From positions 1 through 15,317 of the forward strand of contig NZ_JANUSD010000028.1 of the NCBI RefSeq assembly GCF_024793945.1: a stretch of 15,317 nucleotides of DNA, written 5' to 3'. This document shows positions 6,577 through 12,666 of this stretch, piece by piece. The notes below the pieces were generated by a model that had not been told where the DNA came from, did not search any database, and saw only the letters and a program-made list of their open reading frames with translations. Source of the DNA: Emticicia fluvialis. GTDB lineage: Bacteria; Bacteroidota; Bacteroidia; Cytophagales; Spirosomataceae. Within the stretch, counting starts at the first letter, position 1. The number at the start of each line of letters is the position of its first letter. The position numbers were made by a program, and so were the translations under genes.

Positions 6577-8604
6577 ATGAAATTAGTTAAAGTTGCAGCA
6601 GGCACGCTTAACCAGACGCCGCTAGACTGGGAGCAGAACCGGAAAAACATTATAGATTGTATAAGAGAGGCAGACAAGCAGAACGTAAGCCTGCTATGCC
6701 TGCCAGAACTTTGCATAACAGGCTATGGCTGCGACGATGCTTTTTATTCGACAGACCTAATTGAGCAGGCCAAAGAGAGTTTGAATGAAATAGTGTTGCA
6801 TACATCTGGCATCATTGTGTCGGTGGGGTTGCCGGTTCGTTTCAATAACAAGATATATAATACGTCATGCCTGATAGCCAACAAGCGGATACTCGGTTTT
6901 GTTTGCAAGCAGCACCTGCCTAATTATGGGGTGTTTTATGAAGACCGCTGGTTTCATCGCTGGCCTGCCGGTGTACGCGATGAAATTGAAATTGATGAAT
7001 TTAAGTACCCCATAGGAGACCTGGTTTTTGATTTGAGCGGCGTGCGTATTGGTTTTGAAATATGTGAAGATGCCTGGGTGGCAAACAGACCCGGCAGAAC
7101 GCTATTTGACAGGGGCGTAGATGTTATACTTAATCCAAGTGCCAGCCCGTTCTCGTTTGCTAAATTTATAACCCGTGAGCGGTTCGTTATTGACGGTAGC
7201 CGTTCTTTTGCCTGTAGTTATATTTATACCAACTTGCTTGGGAATGAGTCTGGCCGATTGATTTTTGACGGCGATGCCATGATTGCTTCAGATGGCAACC
7301 TGCTGGTGTCGTCGCCACGATTTGGTTATGGCGATTTTTATGTAACCAGTGCAGTTATTGATATAGAAGGCCCAAGGGTGAATCATTCTCAGATTAAATC
7401 ATCTTTAGCTACCGGTAACTGGAAAGTAGCTGCCCTTTTTGATTTTCCGGATATAAGGCCTGTGGCGAATCAGCATGCCGAATTAGAGAGATTTGAAAGA
7501 GGCGGATACCTGAAAGAAGAAGAATTTGCCCGTGCGGTATCGCTGGCCTTGTTCGATTATCTGCGCAAATCACGTTCTCAGGGTTTTACTGTTTCGCTTT
7601 CAGGCGGAGCCGATTCATGTGCCTGCGTGGCATTGTGTGGCTTAATGATTCGCCTGGCCGACGAAAGCATCGGTCTGGATGCCTTCAAAAAGAAACTTTC
7701 GTATATTAAAAAGATACAGTCTTGCACAACCGTAGAAGAGGTAACCAAAGAGCTGATTCACAGTATTTATCAGGGTACCGAAAACAGTTCAACAGATACT
7801 TTTACGTCGGCCGAGAGTCTGGCCAATTCAATTGGCGCTACTTTTTATAATGTCAATATCAAAGGCTTGGTTGACGCTTATACGGGCATGATTGAGGAGC
7901 AGATCGGCAGGAATCTTTCATGGGAAACGGATGATCTGGCCTTACAGAATATTCAGGCCCGGGTTAGGGCTCCGGGTGTGTGGTTGCTGGCTAATTTAAA
8001 TAATCATTTATTACTGGCTACGTCTAATCGTTCAGAGGTAGCGGTAGGCTATTGTACGATGGATGGCGATACTGCCGGAAGTATCAACCCTATATCGGGC
8101 ATTGAAAAATTCTGGTTAAGAGGCTGGCTGGTATGGCTGGAAACCGTAGGATGTGACGTAAAAGGCAGGCACATCAGAATTGAGGGCCTTAATAAAGTAA
8201 ATAACCTGCAGCCGACAGCTGAACTTCGCCCACTTGATAAAAAGCAGACTGATGAAAAAGACCTGATGCCTTATGAGGTGCTGAATGAAATAGAGAAGGT
8301 GGCCATCAGAGATAAAAAGCCTCCTTTGGAGTGCCTTTTGTTTATGGAAGCACAATTTGCTGACCGTTTCGACAGGGATACACTTGCCGGATGGGTAGAG
8401 CGGTTTTTCAGGCTCTGGAGCCGGAACCAATGGAAGCGCGAACGCTATGCGCCGGGTTTTCATCTGGATACCCACAACCTTGACCCCCGTAGCTGGTGCC
8501 GGTTTCCGATTTTAAGTGGCGGCTTTGAAAAAGAACTGGCCGATATGCAGGAGTATCTGGCCAAGGGAGACCGCAAAAAAATAAAAGGAAGGATTGGATT
8601 CTGA
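6577..8604 (+). CDS. nadE: Glutamine-dependent NAD+ synthetase
   Basis: A 675-residue cytoplasmic enzyme for the last step of NAD+ biosynthesis: deamido-NAD+ plus ATP and glutamine gives NAD+. The N-terminal nitrilase-type glutaminase domain (residues about 3-280) carries the Glu-Lys-Cys triad: E44 in LPELCITGYG, K111 in CKQHLPNYG and C163 in FEICEDAW. The C-terminal ammonia-using synthetase domain (about 310-640) has the ATP pyrophosphatase P-loop SGGADS at 342-347 and later LLLATSNRSEVAVGYCTMDGD. Length and two-domain layout match the long, glutamine-using class as in Mycobacterium, unlike the roughly 275-residue ammonia-only NadE. It appears monocistronic, with a good promoter core upstream and a strong hairpin downstream. 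Confidence 0.96.
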   Translation: MKLVKVAAGTLNQTPLDWEQNRKNIIDCIREADKQNVSLLCLPELCITGYGCDDAFYSTDLIEQAKESLNEIVLHTSGIIVSVGLPVRFNNKIYNTSCLIANKRILGFVCKQHLPNYGVFYEDRWFHRWPAGVRDEIEIDEFKYPIGDLVFDLSGVRIGFEICEDAWVANRPGRTLFDRGVDVILNPSASPFSFAKFITRERFVIDGSRSFACSYIYTNLLGNESGRLIFDGDAMIASDGNLLVSSPRFGYGDFYVTSAVIDIEGPRVNHSQIKSSLATGNWKVAALFDFPDIRPVANQHAELERFERGGYLKEEEFARAVSLALFDYLRKSRSQGFTVSLSGGADSCACVALCGLMIRLADESIGLDAFKKKLSYIKKIQSCTTVEEVTKELIHSIYQGTENSSTDTFTSAESLANSIGATFYNVNIKGLVDAYTGMIEEQIGRNLSWETDDLALQNIQARVRAPGVWLLANLNNHLLLATSNRSEVAVGYCTMDGDTAGSINPISGIEKFWLRGWLVWLETVGCDVKGRHIRIEGLNKVNNLQPTAELRPLDKKQTDEKDLMPYEVLNEIEKVAIRDKKPPLECLLFMEAQFADRFDRDTLAGWVERFFRLWSRNQWKRERYAPGFHLDTHNLDPRSWCRFPILSGGFEKELADMQEYLAKGDRKKIKGRIGF

Positions 8605-8606
8605 CA

Positions 8607-8638
8607 GACGAAGGCCCGGCGAAACCCGGGCCTTCGTC
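8607..8638 (+). terminator. Terminator of NAD synthetase gene
   Basis: A perfect 13-bp GC-rich stem (gacgaaggcccgg at 8607-8619, complement at 8626-8638, loop cgaaac) begins 2 bp after the stop codon. It is followed by a T-poor tail (gtttgctggttt), so termination may be only partly intrinsic. Confidence 0.75.
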
Positions 8639-8756
8639 GTTTGCTGGTTTAAAGGGTAGCATTTCAATTGTAAAAATGAGTAGGTAATTACAGCATTAAT
8701 TTGCTGATTATTGTTGTTTCAGAAGCATACAGAAAAATTTAATCGTTTTTTATAGA

Positions 8757-8788
8757 ATAATGCTTTTTACGTGGGGTTTCAGCATTAT
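8757..8788. promoter_or_regulatory. Inverted repeat overlapping the citrate synthase promoter
   Basis: ataatgct (8757-8764) and agcattat (8781-8788) form a perfect 8-bp inverted repeat with a 16-nt spacer. The left half touches the candidate -33 element and the right half overlaps the -7 core, which is where a dimeric repressor or activator would bind. No regulator is identified. Confidence 0.4.
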
Positions 8789-8793
8789 CTTTG
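8764..8793 (+). promoter_or_regulatory. Candidate promoter for citrate synthase gene
   Basis: TATCTTTG at 8786-8793 fits TAnnTTTG exactly. A T-rich -33-like element (ttttt, 8764-8768) lies 17 bp upstream. Use of this promoter would give a leader of about 280 nt. A weaker one-mismatch core (tgaatttg, 9018-9025) lies closer to the gene. Confidence 0.5.
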
Positions 8794-9077
8794 TGCTTTC
8801 GCGCACTATAATAACTGCTTATTAAGTATTAAATTTCCTTTAAGTTTTTGCATGTTTTTATGCTGTTACAAACTTTTTTGGTTACAGAGGGGTTATAAAG
8901 TTAAAGAATTATAAGTTTCGCTACCCTGTTTTTACGGGTCAAATTAAATTTTAGTTGCTTTAACAAATATTTATCTGTATATGGTTATTTTTACGCTTTT
9001 TTTGTTATTATTGCAACTGAATTTGCGAAATAATTCATCAATAAAATTGATAACCACAAAATAATCTAAATGTTTTT

Positions 9078-10355
9078 ATGGCTGGTACAGCAGAATTAAT
9101 ACTTGACGGTAAGTCATACCAATACCCTACCATAGAAGGTTCGGAAGGAGAGAAAGCAATTGATATTGCCAAGCTCCGTGATGAAACAGGTTACATAACA
9201 ATCGATAGCGGCTATAAAAATACTGGGGCTACTAAAAGTGCCATTACTTTCTTAGATGGCGAAGAAGGAATACTGCGCTACCGTGGCTATGCCATAGAAG
9301 ACCTGGCTGAGAAAGCCAATTTCTTAAGTGTAGCTTATTTGCTTATCTACGGTGAATTACCAACCAAAGAGCAATACAACAAGTTTGATAACGATATCCG
9401 CAGACACACACTGGTTAACGAAGATATGCGTCGCATTTTTGACGGATTTCCGGTGAATGCGCATCCAATGGGTGTGATGTCGTCTTTGATAAGTGCGATG
9501 AGCGGATTTTACCCTGATTCGTATGATGACAAATCGCCGGATCATACCGATACCCACATCATTCGTTTATTGGCTAAGTTCCCTACGCTGGCTACCTGGT
9601 GCTACAAGAAATCAAACGGCCACCCAATTAATTATCCAAAAAACTCATTAGATTATTGTTCTAATTTTCTACACATGATGTTTTCACTGCCGGTTGAAGA
9701 ATATTCGGTTGACCCTGTGGTTTCGGCAGCATTAAATAAATTATTGATTCTTCATGCAGACCACGAGCAAAACTGCTCAACATCAACGGTTCGCCTGGTA
9801 GGTTCTTCAAAAGCCAATATTTATTCTTCTATCTCTGCCGGTATATCAGCTCTTTGGGGGCCACTTCATGGTGGTGCAAACCAGGAAGTAATTGAGATGT
9901 TGGAAGATATCAAGGCTGATGGCGGAGATGTAAATAAATTTGTAAATAAAGCTAAAGATAAAAACTCTGGTTTCCGTCTGATGGGCTTTGGCCACAGAGT
10001 TTACAAAAACTTTGACCCTCGTGCCAAAATCATTAAAAAAGCGGCTGATGATATTTTAAGTAAATTGGGTGTGAATGACCCGGTACTTGAAATTGCCAAA
10101 GGTCTTGAGGAAGCAGCTCTGCATGACGATTACTTCATTGCAAGAAAACTGTATCCGAACGTTGACTTCTATTCGGGTATTATTTACCGTGCCTTGGGTA
10201 TTCCTACCAATATGTTTACTGTCATGTTTGCATTAGGACGCCTACCCGGCTGGATTGCGCAATGGAAAGAAATGAGAGCGAATAAAGAGCCTATTGGCCG
10301 TCCGCGTCAGATTTACACAGGCTCAACACTTCGCCCGTTCCAATCGTTCGAATAA
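9078..10355 (+). CDS. gltA: Citrate synthase
   Basis: A 425-residue cytoplasmic enzyme that condenses oxaloacetate and acetyl-CoA to citrate, the entry step of the TCA cycle. The catalytic residues are visible: H264 in GPLHGGANQEV, H306 in GFGHRVYKNFDPRA and D363 in PNVDFYSGI. These positions agree almost exactly with E. coli GltA (H264, H305, D362), and the length (E. coli 427) and N-terminal beta-rich extension (residues 1-55) fit the hexameric Gram-negative type. The YRGYAIEDLAEKANFLSVAYLL stretch is typical. The gene is transcribed alone after a long leader and converges on riboflavin synthase. Confidence 0.97.
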   Translation: MAGTAELILDGKSYQYPTIEGSEGEKAIDIAKLRDETGYITIDSGYKNTGATKSAITFLDGEEGILRYRGYAIEDLAEKANFLSVAYLLIYGELPTKEQYNKFDNDIRRHTLVNEDMRRIFDGFPVNAHPMGVMSSLISAMSGFYPDSYDDKSPDHTDTHIIRLLAKFPTLATWCYKKSNGHPINYPKNSLDYCSNFLHMMFSLPVEEYSVDPVVSAALNKLLILHADHEQNCSTSTVRLVGSSKANIYSSISAGISALWGPLHGGANQEVIEMLEDIKADGGDVNKFVNKAKDKNSGFRLMGFGHRVYKNFDPRAKIIKKAADDILSKLGVNDPVLEIAKGLEEAALHDDYFIARKLYPNVDFYSGIIYRALGIPTNMFTVMFALGRLPGWIAQWKEMRANKEPIGRPRQIYTGSTLRPFQSFE

Positions 10356-10380
10356 AAAATTAAGCCTTACAGCTATATTA

Positions 10381-10419
10381 AAAGCCTTAGCAGTTTCCTG
10401 CTAGGGCTTTATCTTTTTT
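10381..10419 (+). terminator. Terminator of citrate synthase gene
   Basis: A 13-bp stem with one G-T wobble (10381-10393 aaagccttagcag, 10398-10410) and a 4-nt loop is followed by atctttttt on the plus strand. The stem overlaps the riboflavin synthase stop codon at 10409-10411, so it may serve both convergent genes. Confidence 0.8.
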
Positions 10420-11038
10420 GAAGAATGCGTTGCATGTATTTGCCCAGTATATCAAATTCAAGGTTCACCACCTTACCAACGGCCAATTGGTGAAAATTGG
10501 TGTGCTCCCAGGTATATGGAATAATAGCAACACTAAATCCATTATCTTTTGAATTAACCACTGTCAGACTTACGCCATTTACACAAATAGAGCCCTTTTC
10601 AACAGTTATATTATTAGTTGAAGCATCATATTCAAATGATATAAGCCAGCTTCCGTTCTGGTCTTCCAGAGCTGTGCAAACGCCTGTCTGGTCTACATGC
10701 CCTTGCACTATATGGCCATCAAAACGGCCATTGGCTGGCATGCAACGTTCAAGGTTTACTTTGTCGCCTATCTCTAAATTGCCTAGATTAGTTTTTTTCA
10801 ACGTTTCATCAATGGCAGTTACTTTATACCTTACCGTTGTATGAGTTTGATTATTGTCTTTAGCATCCGTTATATCGGTAAGTACCTCTACCACCGTAAG
10901 GCAAACGCCGTTATGCGATAAGCTCTGGTCTATTTTTAGCTCCTGTGCTATGTCAGATTCAAATGTAAAGGTTAAATTTGTGCCATCTGGCTCAATGGCA
11001 ACAAGGCGCCCCATTGACTCTACGATTCCGGTAAACAT
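10409..11038 (-). CDS. ribE: Riboflavin synthase, alpha subunit
   Basis: A 209-residue protein with the duplicated lumazine-binding barrel of riboflavin synthase, which dismutates two molecules of 6,7-dimethyl-8-ribityllumazine to riboflavin. The N-terminus is the signature MFTGIVE. Domain 1 has NGVCLTVVE (43-51). Domain 2 has GHIVQGHVDQTG (108-119) and NGVSLTVVN (about 153-161). A polar loop around residues 56-67 (DAKDNNQTH) makes domain 1 slightly longer than in common homologues. Some organisms name this gene ribC. No other rib gene is adjacent, so the pathway is dispersed. The gene is divergent from the DUF1684 gene, with 114 bp between the starts. Confidence 0.95.
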   Translation of the reverse strand: MFTGIVESMGRLVAIEPDGTNLTFTFESDIAQELKIDQSLSHNGVCLTVVEVLTDITDAKDNNQTHTTVRYKVTAIDETLKKTNLGNLEIGDKVNLERCMPANGRFDGHIVQGHVDQTGVCTALEDQNGSWLISFEYDASTNNITVEKGSICVNGVSLTVVNSKDNGFSVAIIPYTWEHTNFHQLAVGKVVNLEFDILGKYMQRILQKR

Positions 11039-11152
11039 GTAAAAATTATTAAGGTTTTCGTCTGCGAATTACGATATTTCAACTAAGAATAGCGAATAAA
11101 AGTTCTTATTTAAGTATATTAGCCGACGTTTATCCACAATCATAATCAGACT

Positions 11153-11743
11153 ATGCTTAAAAACAAAGTAGTACTTTTAATTATCGTGCTTGCAGTGATT
11201 GGCATCCTGTTTTACTCTTTGAGTAGCTCAGAAGATTATGCCGGGCGCATCAACGAAAAAAGAGAAGCCTATCAAAAAGATGTCTTTAAAGAAAAGAATT
11301 CTCCGGTGGCTAATCTTACCAACTTTACCGGATTCAAATACTTCGAGCCTGATGCGAAATATAAATTCGAGGCTGATTTTAAAGCAACCAATGATAGCGG
11401 AGAGCGGATGATTCTGATGACCGACAGCACACAAAGCGAAATAAAAAAAGCCGGAGAAGCTACCATTGAAATTGATGGTACTACCTATACCCTAAGTGTT
11501 TTTGATGAGGAAACTACATTTATGCTGCCCTTTAGGGACAAAACCAATGGTAAAGAAACTTATGGTGGCGGCCGGTATATCAATATCCCGAAAGATGCGC
11601 TGGTGGGCAGCAAAATTGAAATAGATTTTAATAATGCCCATAATTTTTACTGTGCCTACAACGAAAGCTTTATTTGCCCCATACCACCTAAAGAAAACAA
11701 AATTAATGCAGAAGTGAGGGCGGGGGAGAAGACCTATAAATGA
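11153..11743 (+). CDS. DUF1684 domain protein, membrane-anchored
   Basis: A 196-residue protein. An N-terminal hydrophobic segment (residues about 5-24, preceded by Lys) acts as an anchor or uncleaved signal. The rest matches DUF1684: FMLPFRDKTNGKETYGGGRYI, IDFNNAHNFYCAYN and a terminal CPIPPKENKINAEVRAGEK, the most conserved blocks of the family. The biochemical role of DUF1684 is not established. A weak promoter-like TATATTAG (11115-11122, one mismatch to TAnnTTTG) lies upstream. Its stop codon is 3 bp from the first hairpin of the left RAYT-associated repeat. Confidence 0.85.
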   Translation: MLKNKVVLLIIVLAVIGILFYSLSSSEDYAGRINEKREAYQKDVFKEKNSPVANLTNFTGFKYFEPDAKYKFEADFKATNDSGERMILMTDSTQSEIKKAGEATIEIDGTTYTLSVFDEETTFMLPFRDKTNGKETYGGGRYINIPKDALVGSKIEIDFNNAHNFYCAYNESFICPIPPKENKINAEVRAGEKTYK

Positions 11744-11746
11744 ATG

Positions 11747-11933
11747 AATCGACTTTAGCGGCCGCCGCGCGGTCGATTTAAAAAATATAAATATTCCTTT
11801 GTTTTGATAGCCAGCGAATTTATTCGCTGTTATACCCGAAGTATAAATTAGTCAACCAAAACGCACACCCAATGAATTGGGCGACTATCAAAACAAAGGT
11901 TACAATTTTGTTCATACCGACTGAAGTCGGTAT
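11747..11933 (+). repeat. Left RAYT-flanking structured repeat
   Basis: This is the first of two same-orientation copies. The 5' hairpin is aatcgac (11747-11753)/gtcgatt (11772-11778), around a GC-rich insert. The long-range stem is a perfect 15-bp pair, cctttgttttgatag (11796-11810) and ctatcaaaacaaagg (11885-11899). Three hairpins lie inside it: cagcgaa/ttcgctg (11812-11829), ttatac/gtataa (11830-11846) and cccaat/attggg (11868-11881). The 3' hairpin is ataccgac/gtcggtat (11914-11933) with loop tgaa. The block 11864-11922 is identical to 12537-12595 in the right copy. It lies between the DUF1684 stop and the RAYT gene. Confidence 0.85.
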
Positions 11934-11978
11934 TTTAAAGCAATATTCATTCGTTTGCTGTGAAATTTATACTTAAAT

Positions 11979-12410
11979 ATGAAAGGGAATTACATTGCGT
12001 TGAATGTTCACCTAATATGGACTACTAAGAATAAATATCCATTTTTAAAAGCAAAGTTCAGGTATCCGCTTTTAGAGTATATAAGAAGAATTGCATTAGA
12101 CCACAGTATAAGTATTAAGATAGTAAATGGAGTAGAAGACCACGTACATTGTTTGGTGAGCTTGCATCCAACACAAAATATTTCACATGTCGTAAAAACC
12201 CTAAAAGGGGAGACCTCAAGATGGCTTAATCAGCAGGAGTGGTTTGATAAAAATTTTGAGTGGCAGGATGGATATGGAGCTATTTCGGTGAGTCCACAGC
12301 ATTATCAAAGAACCAGACATTACATTTATAATCAGGAAGCCCATCATGCTTTTAATAGCTTAGATGATGAGTTAAAGGTTTTTGAGGAGTTTTCGAACCA
12401 AGAAGATTAG
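11979..12410 (+). CDS. IS200-like Y1 (HUH) transposase, RAYT type
   Basis: A 143-residue protein of the Y1_Tnp/IS200 TnpA-like superfamily, which cuts and joins single-stranded DNA at hairpins through a tyrosine. The metal-binding HUH motif is H55-V-H57 in VEDHVHCLVSL. The likely catalytic tyrosine lies in the helix RHYIYNQEAHH (Y115 or Y117). The opening LNVHLIWTTKNKYPFL and the GYGAISVS block before the tyrosine helix are typical of Bacteroidota members. The reading frame is intact and the length is normal for the group. No TnpB or IscB partner is present. The gene sits alone between two direct copies of a structured repeat, an arrangement that recalls RAYT genes (REP-associated tyrosine transposases) more than a classical insertion sequence. 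Whether it is active is unknown. Confidence 0.88.
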   Translation: MKGNYIALNVHLIWTTKNKYPFLKAKFRYPLLEYIRRIALDHSISIKIVNGVEDHVHCLVSLHPTQNISHVVKTLKGETSRWLNQQEWFDKNFEWQDGYGAISVSPQHYQRTRHYIYNQEAHHAFNSLDDELKVFEEFSNQED

Positions 12411-12429
12411 GTATATAATTTTACCAATG

Positions 12430-12606
12430 ACCGACTTTAGACGGTATAAAAAAGATAAATATTCCTTTGTTTTAATAGCCAGCGACCGGGGTGGCGACCC
12501 ACTTTATTCGCTGTTATCGCGAGAAAAGCTAATTTACACACCCAATGAATTGGGCGACTATCAAAACAAAGGTTACAATTTTGTTCATACCGACTTCAGG
12601 CGGTAT
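12430..12606 (+). repeat. Right RAYT-flanking structured repeat
   Basis: This is the second copy, in the same orientation as the left one. Its ends are near-identical 18-bp hairpin sequences in direct orientation (12430-12447 and 12589-12606, 16 of 18 bases equal). The long-range stem is 12464-12478 with 12558-12572 (14 of 15 pairs, one A-C mismatch). Inside, arm cagcga/tcgctg (12480-12485, 12508-12513) encloses a nested gggt-ggcg-accc hairpin (12489-12500) absent from the left copy, and cccaat/attggg (12541-12554) is conserved. A fragment ataaatatcc (12614-12623) after the 3' hairpin resembles the ataaatattcc that follows the 5' hairpin of each copy. The metalloprotease starts 60 bp downstream. 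Confidence 0.85.
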
Positions 12607-12666
12607 TCTATCAATAAATATCCATAAACCTCTATAACCATAACTAAAAACAATAATCACCTTTCC

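Larger units (their letters stand above)
8639..9077. other. Long non-coding region before citrate synthase gene
   Basis: No credible gene is present. The region holds the promoter and inverted repeat at 8757-8793 and then about 285 nt of AT-rich leader. Minor features are a short gtgc/gcac repeat just after the -7 core and accc/gggt around 8923-8939. No recognised riboswitch or small RNA family could be identified by eye. Confidence 0.5.

Noticed and set aside
8116..8662. Two minus-strand open frames (119 and 84 residues) over the 3' end of the NAD synthetase gene
   Set aside because: They are antisense to conserved enzyme sequence and overlap its terminator. Their composition is not protein-like.
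8639..9077. Known riboswitch or tRNA in the long gap before citrate synthase
   Set aside because: No recognisable conserved core, tRNA arms or terminator/antiterminator pair could be found by eye.
12030..12042. 13-bp match between the RAYT coding sequence and the end of the right repeat (12613-12625)
   Set aside because: It is a short AT-rich match that could arise by chance, and nothing else extends the similarity.
11979..12410. Full IS605-type element or TnpB/IscB-guided system
   Set aside because: No TnpB or IscB reading frame and no candidate omega RNA adjacent to one is present. Only the small Y1 protein is found.
11747..12606. CRISPR array or integron cassette array
   Set aside because: There are only two repeat units, each internally structured, separated by a transposase gene, with no regular spacers, Cas genes, integrase or attC consensus.
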